From positions 43,699,747 through 43,763,746 of the forward strand of contig NC_090292.1 of assembly GCF_037392515.1 (NCBI RefSeq): a stretch of DNA of 64,000 bases, in the 5' to 3' direction. Of the stretch, positions 1 through 11,929 are shown one piece after another. Below the pieces are notes generated by a model, which did no database searches, was not told the origin of the DNA, and worked only from the letters and a program-made list of their open reading frames with translations. This stretch comes from Haliotis asinina. Its lineage: Eukaryota; Mollusca; Gastropoda; Lepetellida; Haliotidae. Within the stretch, counting starts at the first letter, position 1. Each line of letters starts with the position of its first letter. Both the position numbers and the translations under genes were made by a program.

Positions 1-109
1 ACATTTCGGCATGTCTTTGGTGAAGTCGAGAAATCAGCAAAATGACGAGCTACCAACACATTTTCCATACAGCCAGGGAGCCTGTATCTAATGAATGAAA
101 TAATGTTCA

Positions 110-310
110 TAAGCATTATGACACATATTTCAACTCAATTTGACTTGATTCCGCTAATTTAGAAAGAAATATAGAAAAACCTCGCCCAAGGGTGAAAAAC
201 ATTTCGGTCCATGGACGATAATATTTACTTTTACTCAAAATACATGTTTTTTCCATGTTTTGCGGTTTGTAAAAGAATGAAAGTATATTTATTAGTGTCG
301 TGACACGAGC
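110..310 (+). repeat. Satellite-like unit (about 150 bp)
   Basis: Shares with 3040-3240 and 8330-9260 the landmarks ATTCCGCTAA, CATTTNGGNCCATGG, ATATTTACTTTTACTC, ATGTTTTGNGG and GTATCATGACAC. One unit, diverged. Confidence 0.6.
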
Positions 311-419
311 AATTTCCGTGGACTGGTGGTTTCGTTTCTTACTGTTTTTCTCCCAGAATTCGTGACTGGTTCTCTGCCTCCCATATGCGCAACTGATATG
401 TGTAGACTGATCAACAAAG

Positions 420-2210
420 GTGAAGTCATTTTACTCCGTTATTATGAAAACAAATCAAACACCTTGAAGTTTGCTCATCTGCCAGTGATCTAAAAACACG
501 TTAGGACTGAAAAATAACGTCAGTGTAGGTCTTTATATTTTGTCTTATAAACCTAATTAGTTCCTTGTCACAATTGTATGTATTTAATAAAATAAATCCC
601 CACTGCTTACACTTAAAGTGAATTTCTAACATGATTTTGATATCTAAACATAGTATAGATTACCAACGAGAATCATATTTCACACACACCCTATTCGCGA
701 ACTTTCTGTAATACAGATTCTGCTGAATGCCACAAGGAATAAATTAAAACAATACCAGTATGCAAATATTAAATTTAAGACAAAAGGACGTTATAGCAAC
801 AATATCAGGCTATTACCTCATTCAGGAATGCATCCATCTATATTTCAACAAGAACAAGTTTCGCCTGTTCATCTTACATCGTGACATGTCAAGATCGACT
901 CCAGACAGCAGAAAACGTCCACAACCATGTGGATCCCATATTCATCTTTGAAGTTGATGCATTCAAATCCAAGTTGATTCACAGCGCGAAGACTGAGACA
1001 ACGCCGATCCCTAAGATTTACGACGACGAGATAGCCAACTTAAGAAAGCACCATGATACAGTGCCTGACGGTCTTCTTCGATGGATTCCAGCGTTTACAT
1101 CACTGAAGACAATCATCAACCGTCACCGTCAGAAAACCCTGCCTGGTCTTCCCAAGACAAGACATCAGACTCGAAGGACAGTGGGTTTTGACTGATGCTG
1201 GTGACCAGTTCCTGCACACTACCGGTGACGGAGACCAAATACTTATCTTCACAACTGACAAGAACCTTGAATTTTTGTGTGATGTTGATACAGTCTTTGG
1301 AGATGGTACATTTTCCTCAGCACCCAGGATATTTGACCAAATATATACTTTGCATGGAACAGTTCAAGGACACATGTTCCCACTGGTGTTTTTCTTGTTG
1401 CCAAACAGGACAGAACAAACATACATACGTATGTTTGAGTGCATCGAGGAAGCCGCACAGAACCTTGGTCATCGTCTTTCTCCTCCATCTATACAGCTAG
1501 ACTTTGAAAGAGCAACCCATAACGCTGTCAAGCATGTTTTTCCCAACACCGAGGTCCGAGGATGCTTCTTTCACTTCACTCAGTGCATCTGGCGTTACAC
1601 CCAGAAGGTTGGATTATCTGTGGAATATTCGGAAGATCCTGAAGTGAAGGAGCTGGTCCGCAGAGCTGCTGCACTGCCTCTTGTTCCCCTTGACAAGGTC
1701 GAAGATGTGTGGGTTTAGACTGTTGGCGATAGCCCAGGTGGAGAAAAGGTCACGCGCCTTATGGACTTTGGTACAACCACTTGGATCGAAGGACCATGGA
1801 GCCCTGCCATGTGGAATCACTTTGGAAACGACGGTCATCGGACGAATTACAACCTGGGAGGATTTCACCACAAGATCAACAGAATCGCAGCAAAGAAACA
1901 CCCAAACATCTACGAGGTTGTTGGTCTTCTGAAACGAGAGCAGTCAGTCACCGAGGTCAAGGTGCAGCAACTCCAAGGTCACGGGCGTGAACCACCACAC
2001 AAGAAGAAATATCGTGCAATCGACGCACGACTACGATCCCCCATGCAAAACCTGATCAGCCAAACATTAAGTGAGATTGACGACAATGATCACGTGTCTG
2101 AACTTTTAGAGCTTGGCCAAATGTGTGTATATTTAGTGACTCTGACTCTGACACCGATTCCGAAGTGACTTTGGTCCAGTGACCTTTTAATTATAGTTCA
2201 GTGACATCTC
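420..2210 (+). mobile_element. Mutator-like (MULE) DNA transposon, decayed
   Basis: Transposase pieces at about 881-1165, 1166-1715 and 1719-2168. The middle piece reads LEGQWVLTDAGDQFL, FGDGTFSSAP (first catalytic Asp), LHGTVQGHMFPLVFFLLPN, QLDFERATHNA (second Asp) and RGCFFHFTQCIWR, typical of the MULE DDE domain. The third piece reads TRLMDFGTTTWIEGPWS and NHFGNDGHRTN. One frameshift lies near 1160 and a TAG at 1716-1718 interrupts the frame, so it is dead here. Outer boundaries are guesses: 430-870 is homologous to the two non-autonomous elements at 10.6-11.9 and 22.5-23.8 kb, which is why the element is drawn from about 420. No zinc-finger N-terminus was recognised. Confidence 0.75.
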
Positions 2211-2214
2211 TGAG

Positions 2215-3035
2215 TAGTATCACAGTTCAAATTTCAGTGCTTTGAACTGCTTGATTGATTAAGTCTACCTAGAAAAAAAAAACTTTTAAAATGACAGATT
2301 AATAGTGCTGGTAGATCACATTTTGTTATCGTTGTCTGTATTTGTCGTCCTATGTCCTATGTTGAATAATGTGTCCACATTAAAGAGTGTCTGCTTTATG
2401 ATAGCTTTAGCCTTTTTCTTGCGTCCCACAACGTAGACACTTTAAGATCACTCTGCTATGTCAAGTCCCACTAAGTAGATGCCAGTATTTTCGGTCTCTC
2501 CCACTAAATAGACACTATTTTCAAAGAAGGAAATTACATTTGTCTACTTCCCGGCCATGAACCGACCAGGGTCGTACCTAGAAAAATGAACGTATGATGT
2601 TTGCTATGATAGCTGGGCCAACCCTCAAAACTATCTGAATACATAGCTGTGCAACGTTTCGGACTTATAAGAAACAAATGGCTTGTTACGTGCATGTAGA
2701 CATCATATTTTCACATGGCATGATTAGATATCGAGGTAAAAACACACAAATAGGATCAAATTGGATCAGTCACTATACCATCCAGGCATCAGAAAAAAAA
2801 CCCCCAAAACCCCAAACAAACTACACTGCTGGGATATCTTGTTACAATCAGATAAGGAATACCATGGATATTTTTAAATAGCGGCATGTGATGGGCATCC
2901 GGCCTCCTCACTTTTTAGGGTGAAGAAATTTTGCTAATGTGGACAGGAGCCCAGTCCCTTTGTCCGTCACGGTCGAGGGAGCGAGTGCTGACCAATTTGC
3001 AGTTTGGTTTCGTAATTAGACCGTTGGCGAGAAAC
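2215..3035. other. No gene seen
   Basis: AT-rich. 2394-2520 has three loose copies of TCCCACTAAGTAGACAC; the 67-aa frame at 2678-2881 has no recognisable features. Confidence 0.6.
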
Positions 3036-3039
3036 ATTA

Positions 3040-3245
3040 TTCGCTCCGCATCAGTGCCCCTTTAATTCCGCTAACTGAGAGCAAGAATTAAAAATCTCGC
3101 ACAAGGGCGAAAAACATTTTTGGCCTATGGGCGAGAATATTTACCGGTACTCCTTTTACTTCAAATTTAACTTTTTCTATGTTTTGGAGGATGTAAATGA
3201 ATGAAAGTGCCTTCATGAGTATCATGAAACAAACTTCAACTAATT
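3040..3245 (+). repeat. Satellite-like unit, left part of a segmental duplication
   Basis: Same family as 110-310 and 8330-9260. It is followed directly by 3245-4440, whose other copy follows the larger satellite array at 8.3-9.3 kb. Confidence 0.6.
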
Positions 3246-4440
3246 TTGATACTACGCTTTGATATTCTTTTCAATTTAGGTATTCTATAAACATAAAAAA
3301 AACTCAAGATACATCTATGAAGTTGAAGTTATTTGTGAAAGCCCTAATCGTGAGTGGCCGAACTCCAGTGATATAAAGACTATGCTGGGACACATTGGTA
3401 AACAGTATTGTGAGAGCTTTGAACTGTATTGAAATATGTCTTGTCAATCCCACTGGCATTCGCCAATATCCACGTAAATATAAAATACATAGTGTGTGCT
3501 TCTTCAGAAAAATAAGGGTTAATTAAGGAGCAGCAATAGGGCAATTATGGAAAAAAACTCAAAATACTGTCACCTTCCAGGACGTCACAAGTCGTGAACT
3601 AAAGGTCTTGTAAAACAGTCTCATAAAGGAAATCCATAGCACCAAAACTGTGTTTCTTTCTAGGTGACACACGGTATGTTGAGCAATACCTTACGCTTGG
3701 AAAGTGTACCTACCCAGTTTAGCATGTTTTGTTTTAACATTGTGGGATCAATTTTTAGTAGTTCTCGTTTGCCCGTCACGGCTTTTCTTCGATTTTTAAG
3801 GGGTACTAGTATTCTCCTATTTGCCAGACCAGGAATAATCTACTAAAACAGGGATAGGTCACTCGCTTTCTTTACCATTTGTACTATTTGCCTCGCCATG
3901 GTCCAACGCTCACAGTGACTTGTAAAACCCTCTCACAAAGGAAACACGAAGCACCAAAACTGTTTCTTTCCACGTGACACTCGGTATGTAGTCAAAGTTT
4001 CCATTGTTGAATACATTCTATCGTGGGCAAAACCTACGTGTACCTACCCAGTTTATCATGTTTCGTTTTAGCATTGTGGGATCAAGTTTTAGTAATTCTC
4101 GTTTGCGCGTCCCATCATCTTCTTCGATTTTAAGGGTTATTCTCCAAGTTGAATAATCTACAACAGGGATAGGTATTCCATATAGTCGCTTGCTTTTTTT
4201 ACCATTTGTACTAATTATCATGTCTCGTCAAGGTCCAACGCACACACTGACTTGGTTCATTTCAAGCGCAACTTCGACTGCGTTTAACAGTACCTCAGCT
4301 AGTTTACTGTATCAATCTGTAAATTATAGTAAGAATTAAGAACAATAATTATATGTGAATTATTGCAAGGAATGAAGAAAAAACTAAAACAAAAAGTACA
4401 TATGTGAATGAACGGAGAATAACGGCCATCCGTCCCAATA
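3245..4440 (+). repeat. Segmental duplication copy 1, with internal tandem duplication
   Basis: Matches 9645-10500 over its length (for example ATCTATGAAGTTGAAGTTAT, GGGTTAATTAAGGAGC, GTGTACCTACCCAGTTTA). Within it, 3600-3905 and 3920-4235 repeat each other (CTCA-AAAGGAAA... to ...CATTTGTACTA), whereas the other copy has this block once. Confidence 0.85.
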
Positions 4441-4444
4441 CATA

Positions 4445-5070
4445 TTAAAGAACGGTCATATTAAAGAATTGTCAGACGGCTCAATCATTAGACAAATCAG
4501 TCAAGTGTGACCAGTGTAACTGCCTGGTCTTACCTACTAATAAATGAACTGCTCCAAACTCTGGGCAGGGTGAGTAGACTGATCCCAGCTACTCAAGTTT
4601 GTTAACTGAAACAGATTAAACTCTGCTGCTGCGTCAGTATGTGGAGAGGCATGTGATTTTGTAGTACTTTGTTCAACTATATAGAATACAGGAAGTATGC
4701 AGAATGCAGTAAACATTATTAATTTTACAGTTTTGTATGTACTACTTAAGTGGTTTAAAGTTCTCCGCAACTCAAGCTGAATCTCACATGTGATATATAA
4801 CATGAGCTCTAAGGTCAGGACGATATCGCTGCTATGGCTGGCATACGCAGAGTGGAATTTATTCAGTCTCAGAGAGGGACTGACATCCATTGAATTTCTG
4901 GATCCTGTATGGCACCATCTAATATGCAGAGAGCACAGAACCACTGAACCATGCCGTCTCACTGGAGCAGACTAAGTTCCCAGGTGGGGGTGTCCTCTAC
5001 GTTTCCCATTTTTAATCTTTACCACATCTAACAAGCTCAACGCTTGCAACATTTAACTAAAATGTGATGT
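4445..5070. other. No recognisable gene
   Basis: A minus-strand 141-aa open frame (4962-4537) has no family motif, signal peptide or paralog; treated as chance. No repeat recognised. Confidence 0.55.
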
Positions 5071-5074
5071 TATA

Positions 5075-6370
5075 CAGTATGGTTCAAAATTATTGAGAAT
5101 AGCTAAAGCATTTCATATTATTAAACGAGAACAAATCAGATAAAATTGAATGTATTGTGAAAGTGAACTGACCTTTTCATGTTGTGTAGGTAACAATTTA
5201 ATATTTTATCAAGTCTCCTTGAGCTTCTCGGCACAGTCTAAGACGGGTAGGCATACTTCCTACCAGAGAGGTTAGTGTTTCGTGAGTTATGCTGTCACAG
5301 TATCGGACCACTTCTCTCTTCATGTCTTCAATTTCTGTCAACCCCTTTTGATTCACACATTCCTTCATCATCCCCCAAATGTTCTCAATGGGATTAAGTC
5401 AGGACTATATGCAGGAAATGGTAATGCAGTAACATTTTTCTCCTGAAACCACTGCTTGGCATGTTTTGCGATGTGTTTAGGATCATTATCTTGCTGCAAA
5501 ATCCAGTCATTTCCATAAAACACATGTGCACTTGGAAGAAGAAAATTATCTAATATGTTAGTGTAGCGTTGACTTGTCAGATTTCCCTCAAACACACACA
5601 GCGGGGTCGTTCCTAATAAGGGTATCCCTCCCCATACATGAAACTTTGGGCTGTATTTAGGTCGTTGATACAACGGTGCTGATGCAGACTTTGTCCATAT
5701 TTTCACATTATTGGGATATACCCATATTGAGCTTTCATCAGTAAAAATCACATTTTCCCAGTCAAAGTTTTCATGTGCCAAACACGACTCAACACGCCTC
5801 TCTTTATGTTCTTGTTTCATGAGAGGAGAAGGAATTCCAGTCTTTTTCTCCCATCCAAGATCAATCAAATTTCTTCTAACTGTAGATTTTGATACAACTG
5901 TTGATCCCCTTTCTATCATTTCATACCTGATGTTGGAGATGCTTGCCCTTTGCTTTTTAGACGCTAAAATTCCCAGGCGGACGCGATCTGAGAAGTCCAA
6001 TTTTCTGGGTCTCCCTGCTCCTTTCTGATGCCCAAAATCCTTTCCCTCTTTAAAATTCTTCCTAATCCTATACACAGTAGAAAGAGGAGTTCCTGTTCTC
6101 TCTGCCAATGTATTTACATCATCAATTCCTTGATTACACAACTCAAAAATCAACCTTCTTTTATCTTCAGCAGACATTGTTGACAGTGCTGAGGAAAATG
6201 ACGTCTGCTACAAATTCAGGGGAGGTAACTCTAATTGTACTATACTCAGTAGGCCAAGATGAGTTACCTCCCTTATACCATTACTTAGTTTTAAGTATCA
6301 GTGAATCAGTTGAGGTGTTAGGATAGCTCAAAGTAAGAAGAAAAATTCTCAATAATTATGAACCAGACTA
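5075..6370 (-). mobile_element. Tc1-like DNA transposon, second copy, transposase frameshifted
   Basis: 1296 bp, TA at both ends (5073-5074, 6371-6372) and the same termini as the 61-kb copy but inverted. The transposase (6177 down to about 5235) is near identical; one T is missing near 5396 inside the codons for LNPIE, so the frame leaves the family after SPDL and loses E265 and the last 60 residues. Few other differences (for example K97 for N97) show the two copies separated recently. Plain decayed copy. Confidence 0.9.
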
Positions 6371-6459
6371 TACATATCGGTATTCAGTTGATAATTGATA
6401 AATTATCATTTTATGATGCATATATGTATGAAATGATGGACATGTATTGGGCATTCTGT

Positions 6460-6535
6460 TTGCTTGACAACGGTATAAGGATCCATACCGAAACGTCGCA
6501 TCATATGTAATAAAGAAGTTGTTATCCATAAAGAA
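6460..6535 (+). other. Hammerhead-like element tail, second example
   Basis: A CGGTAT / ATACCG stem with AAGGATCC loop, then GAAACGTCGCATC and AATAAAGAAGTTGTTATCC. Same arrangement as 31095-31180. No reverse transcriptase next to it, so it is a terminal fragment of an old element. Confidence 0.35.
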
Positions 6536-6723
6536 TCTTACCCTCTGTTAGTTAGGTGACATGTATTAGATGATTTAGTCATAATCGGACTTCAATAAGA
6601 TATTGCAGATTTTGTGCAGTGTATTACATTCGTTTGCATATCTATTGCTGACAATTGTGGGGAAATAAAATTGGGGGTTAAATAATTAGAATTTTGTTTT
6701 GAAATTCCACTGCAAAAACAGGG

Positions 6724-6800
6724 GCTGTGGGGGTAGCCTAGCGGTTAAAGCGTTCGCTCATCATGCCGAAGACCCGCAACGTCATCGGGGACATCGCCTA
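6724..6800 (+). mobile_element. tRNA-derived SINE head
   Basis: GGGGGTAGCCTAGCGGTTAA and GCGTTCGCTCATCATGCCGA, then AAGACCCGCAACG; body and tail absent. Confidence 0.7.
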
Positions 6801-6860
6801 TACAGACAACGCAACGTGTCCGAACTTCTTATACACACTTAAACTCAAAGACAGTGAACA

Positions 6861-6893
6861 GCTCCCCCCCTCCCCCCCCCATCCCTCCCCCCT
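6861..6893. repeat. Poly-C tract, G-quadruplex motif on the minus strand
   Basis: C7-T-C10-AT-C3-T-C6 on plus; on minus this is four or more G runs of three or longer separated by one or two bases, the standard intramolecular G-quadruplex pattern. Confidence 0.7.
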
Positions 6894-7219
6894 AAATAAC
6901 TGAAGGAATTACGGCAAATTTGAAGGAATTTACGTCTCAAATGTAAACAAACGTATCCCACTCGCGAAACAACTACAGCGTTATCGGTAGTTTAGCGGTA
7001 ATAACATAAACACAACGCCTCTATCGGAAACAATGTTGGTAATACACGAAACACGTTCGGGAATCTTCGGAAATTTCCCGGCTCCGTTCCGTGATTTGTC
7101 GGTCGCGTCCTGAAACGCACACACCAAGACATGGTGTCACTGGAAGGAGCACCCGTCTGGGTGAGTTTTGTCTACTGTTTTCATTTTTATTATTATCCAT
7201 CTTTGACCACCTGTATTGA

Positions 7220-7430
7220 ACGCGATAGGCACGAGGTGTTGAGCTATAGATTATTCTTAATAAAAAGATCGTCACTGCAAAAGAGCGTCATAAGTCATGC
7301 CCCCGGATGCTTCCGATGGTCAGACGTAAACAACCTCCGAGGGCATGACATGTGACGCTCTTTTGCAATGACGATCCCTTCCTTAAAACATATTCTATAA
7401 TTCTATAGCTCCGACAACACCTCATACGTA
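7220..7430. repeat. Foldback (palindromic) MITE
   Basis: The core 7267-7376 has 41-bp arms (GATCGTCACTGCAAAAGAGC / its complement) around a 28-bp loop, with about three mismatches per arm. Weaker outer arms (GAGGTGTTG..GCTATAGA) extend it to about 7220-7430. No coding capacity. Confidence 0.8.
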
Positions 7431-7434
7431 AACG

Positions 7435-8325
7435 CGTAGTAACAATCCGAGAAAAGGTGAAAATTCCTCTAATATCTTTTCTGGAGGTATCAATCGGCAG
7501 ATTTACGAAGCTATAGAGAGGAAATCAAATATGAATTGATAAGTACGATTTTAATAGCTGCTTTTGGAGGGTAGCTGTTATATTGAGGCTCTTTCTGTAG
7601 CAGATCTGAGAGTCATTATGACCATACAAAAGATATTTCTGGCTGCGAATATGACTGACGGCTTTTCATGAAATCTGTTCAATGTTGTGAATGAATCGTG
7701 TTGACAATATCTTTGACGTTCATAATAAAGAAGCTTTTCTAGGGTGTGTTGGGTCGAGGACTTTCTATGGCGTGTTGGGCCGAGGTCACGTGGTTGAAAT
7801 GCTGGCGGTAAGGCATGTTTGAAGGCTCTGAAGAATAAGTTTGAATTGTGTGAATGAAAGATCTCTTCTGGTGAAATATGTCCCTTCGTCGTACGTATGA
7901 CTTCTAGCCTGCTTGTTCGCTAACTGCTGAACATACGTATAATCGTTTTCCGTTGTCAGCAATGATGTCGTCATTGTTCTTACATTCATATACATGATTA
8001 AACGATTAGAAGGAATCTCGTAGCATGTTATTACACTGTGATATGCGAATGGTTGAGCATGGCTTTGCGTCACGTTTATTCCCTTGTAAGCGGGCTACAT
8101 TGATTGGTTCTGGGAATCAGAAAACGACTTTTATGTGTGAGGTAAGATAAGAACATTATAACTTGAGAGCGTGTCTTACCAGTCCAAATAGGGCATTGCA
8201 TTGGACGTCTTCTTTTTCATTGACGCATCAAATTTCAAAATGATGGTAACACGTCACAACTTAATTCCGGGCTCTCCGCACTGTGGCCACTCTCTCACAA
8301 TGGATTTGACAAAAATAAACATGCA
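7435..8325. other. No gene seen
   Basis: Non-repetitive AT-rich sequence; open frames below 100 aa without motifs. Confidence 0.6.
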
Positions 8326-8329
8326 GCTG

Positions 8330-9260
8330 TTATGAATATGGGTGAAAAAATGAACATTTTTGTTTTCGAAAACTCAAAATTTAAATGGGCGAGAATGTTT
8401 AATTTCTTTTAGAATAAATGTTTCGGATGTTGTGTAAATGAATAAGAAGTATATTCATAAGTATCATGACACACATTTCTGCTCGTTGTGACTTGGCTCC
8501 TTACTGAGAGCGATTTTTAAAAAATCTAGCCCATGGGAAACATTTTGGCCCATGGGTGAGAATATGTACTTTTACTTGTTTTTTCTATGTTTTAGAGTTT
8601 GTAGATAAATGAGTATATTCATGAGTGGCTTGACACGAAATTCAGTTCATTTTGACTTAATTCTGCTAATTCAGAAAACATTTGTCCAATGGGCGAGAAT
8701 ATTTACTTTTACTCCAAATACATCTTTTCACATGTTTTGGAGGATGTAAGTGAATGAAGTTACATTCATGAGTATCATGACATAAATTTCAACTCATTTT
8801 GACGTAATTCCGCTAACTGAGAGTATTTTAAAAAGAATCTCGCCAATATGCGAAAACATTTTGGTTTCGGTCAAAATAATCTTCCCAATTTTTTGGAGGA
8901 TGTAAATAAAACAAAGTATCATGACACAAACTTCAACTCATTTTGACTTACTTTGGTAATTGAGAGCGATATTCTAAAACGCGTGAGAACATTTACTTTA
9001 CTCAAAATGCAACTTTTCCTATGTTTTGGAGGTTGTGAATGAATGAGAGAATATTTATAAGTATCATGGCACAATATTCAACTCGTCGCCTTAATTCCGC
9101 TAATGTTTAACAGGTACATATACTTGCAGTCAAAATACATAAGGTTTTTATTATTTTGGAGGTTGTAATTGAATGAAAGTGTTTATAAGTATCATGACCA
9201 AAGATGAAATCATTCTGGTTTTAATTGGACTAATTTCGCTCGAGAACAAAAATATTTTCA
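8330..9260 (+). repeat. Degenerate tandem satellite, about six units of 115-180 bp
   Basis: Units recur around GAGAATRTTTACTTTTACT at about 8390, 8557, 8695, 8875, 8986 and 9113, each with ATGTTTTGGAGG and AGTATCATGACA. Unit lengths vary through deletions. No coding potential. Confidence 0.8.
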
Positions 9261-9331
9261 TTTGCTTGTTTCCTTTATTTTGCAAACATATGGTCAAAAC
9301 TAGATGAAAGCATAATGACAGATAACCCAGT

Positions 9332-9602
9332 TTAATTCACTGAGTGAGGTTAGTTTGACGCCGCACCCAGTAACATTCCAGCTACATGGCGACGATGTGT
9401 AAATAATCGGGCCTGGACCAGACGATCCAGTGGTCAACAGCATGAGCATCGGTCTACGCAATTGGGAACTGATGACACGTGTCAGCCTAGTCAACGAGCC
9501 TGACCACCCCACCCCGTTAGTCGCCTTTTACAACAAGCATAGTCGCCTTTAATGGCAAGCATGGTTTGCTGAAGGCCTATTCTACTCCAGATCTTCACTG
9601 GT
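9332..9602 (-). mobile_element. Abalone-type SINE, near full length
   Basis: Full-length match to the 270-bp unit (GCCGCACCCAGTAACATTCC ... AAGGCCTATTCTACTCC). Lies between satellite and duplicated segment at 9.3-9.65 kb. Confidence 0.88.
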
Positions 9603-9644
9603 CCTAAATGTAGAGCTTTACTTCCAGCATCATATACATTTAGA

Positions 9645-10500
9645 ATACTACGCCTTGGAACTCTTTTGAATTTGGGTATTTTATAAATACTAACAAAATT
9701 CCAGATATATCTATGAAGTTGAAGTTATTTGTGAAATCACTGACCGAACTCCAGTGACATAAAGACTACGCTGAAAAACATTGATAAACAGTGTTGTGAG
9801 AGCTGTATTGAAATATGTCTTGTCAGTCTCCCTGACATTTGCCAATAACCACTTAATAAAATACATAGTCCGTGCTTCTACAGAACACATAAGGGTTAAT
9901 TAAGGAGCCCCAAATGGGTAATTAAGGAAAGAACTAAAAATACTGCGTGAACTAAAGGCCATGTAAAACCCCCTCACAAAGGAAACACGAAGCACCAAAA
10001 CTGTTTCTTTCTAGGTGACACTCGGTATGTAGTGAAAGTTTCCATTGTTGAATACATTCTATCGTGGGCAAAACCTTACGCTTGCAATATTTTGAGTGTA
10101 CCTACCCAGTTTATCATGTTTCGTTTTAACATTGTGGGATCATTTTTTAGTAATTCTCGTTTGACGTTCCCGTCTTTTCTTCGATTGATTTTTTATGGGG
10201 TATTCTCCAATTTGAATAATCAGGGATAGGTCACTCGCTTGCTTTCTTTACCATTTCTACTAATTACCATGTGTCTCGTCATGGTCCAATGCACACACTG
10301 ACTTGGTTCATTTCAAGAGCAACTTCGACTGCGTTTAACAGTACCTCAGCTAGTTTACTGTATCAATCGGAATTTTACATTGAATGAATAAATTATAGTA
10401 AGAATTAAGAACAATAATTATATGTGAATTATTGCAAGAAATAAAGAAAAACTAAAACAAAAAGTACATATGTGAATGAATGGAGAATAAATGATACACC
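9645..10500 (+). repeat. Segmental duplication copy 2
   Basis: Direct copy of 3245-4440 with a single version of the 300-bp block. A SINE (9332-9602) separates it from the satellite array that is contiguous with copy 1. Confidence 0.85.
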
Positions 10501-10575
10501 ACGGCCATCCCTCCCAAAACCTATTAAAGAACGCAAAACTATCGCTAGATCACACTAGAACGATTTAACTCAATG

Positions 10576-11925
10576 TTTTGGTAATCTTTTTACCACTGCA
10601 TATGAAAGACTTCTGCTTAGTCATAAACGGAACAAAACAAAACAAAACAAACTTGTGGTTAATTAATACCAAGCGCTCAAAAGTTGCTAAAAAGCCGCCT
10701 GCTTCTCTCTCGCCCGCAAACGAAACCACAAACTGGTTACGTAACTCTGTCGCCAGAGCCCTGCAGTGACGTCATAGAAGAAACGATTTTCAGCTAGTTG
10801 TATGGAAACACGTCATTTGTTTTCTAGACGTCACAAAAGACATGCCGAATTGTTATTTTGCCGTCAATTGCTCCTTGGGGAAAATGTGATGATGTCACTA
10901 TGCACAGATTTCCACCGGACCCCGTAGTTTGTGCGTAAATTGGTTGTTTGTGTGTGCGAATCGAGCGTTGTGGAAGCCTGTGGTATATACTACATCGGAT
11001 GGTTGGCCCCTTACCACTCTTCCAGGATAGAAAATAGAGTTCAAGTTTCATCAAGTTTATAAAATCACGACTGCTTACTACACCAAAAGGATGCTGACCG
11101 AAAGGATTTTGCATGAATATAACGCTTTCTTCCTCGGAAGCCTCGCTTCCAAGCATGAAATTATTATGTTATAAGCCATGTCAAGTAAAATCCTAATGTC
11201 CACCAATAAGGAAAATATTTTACTACCAGTGAAAAGTAATCTTGCTTTTGTAAGTCGGTGAAAACTTAAATACCATTCATCCTAAGACAGGGCGCCGCCA
11301 TTTCTGAAAGTCGTTTGAATTAATGGGATTAAGGTTTGTTTTCATCAAGTTAGAAAATCATAACTACTTTCTACTTGTAGTTAAATACGTATTTCAATCA
11401 TAACGAAAAGGAGTTTGCATGACACAACCTGTAACATAACACAAGCGAAGTCGGGGTCGAAGTGAAAATACTGCGCGATACATTTCTTCACTTGCTAAAT
11501 CTACTTGGTTTGTAAACGTTCACTCACCAGTATGTAAACACTTGTTAATATACGTCTTTATATTGGTCTCATAATCCTTATTACTTTATAATCATACTTG
11601 TATCCATTTTGAAACTTAATGAAAAGAAGCAGTCTGCGAATGTATAACAGGAATGTAATGTCTAGACATTTTATAGTTTGCCTATATGAATCATAATTCG
11701 CAAGCACGCCCTATTGTATGTCGTCTGCATTATTACACATGTTTTTTAATAAAAACAAAACGCAAATGTTAAAATTAAAGTTATAGGGTCAATGTCAGGT
11801 TATTACCTTGTTCGAGGAATGCATCCATGAATATCCACAAAAACAAGTGATATATAATTCATCTGCGGATTTCCCAAGTGATGTGTCTTTTAACAGTCTA
11901 ATATACGAAAACTTGATGTATCGTT
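10576..11925 (+). mobile_element. Non-autonomous element related to the MULE
   Basis: About 1.3 kb that matches, in inverted orientation, 22545-23770. Shared landmarks include TTTTACCACTGCATATGAAA at the left, GACAGGGCGCCGCCATTT, TAATGTCTAGACATTT, and CATCTGCGGATTTCCCAAG or its variant at the right. The part from about 11500 on also matches 480-870, upstream of the MULE transposase. It has no coding capacity. Likely a deletion derivative of the same family; termini not fixed. Confidence 0.65.
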
Positions 11926-11929
11926 TCAG

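Noticed and set aside
4537-4962. 141-aa minus-strand open frame
   Set aside because: No motif, signal peptide, paralog or splice context; length is compatible with chance in this composition.
7021-7355. Small genes overlapping on both strands around 7.1-7.3 kb
   Set aside because: The open frames run into the palindrome at 7220-7430 and show no domain or signal.
10824-11156. 110-aa minus-strand protein gene
   Set aside because: Falls inside the non-autonomous MULE-related element, is not conserved in the inverse copy, and has no motif.
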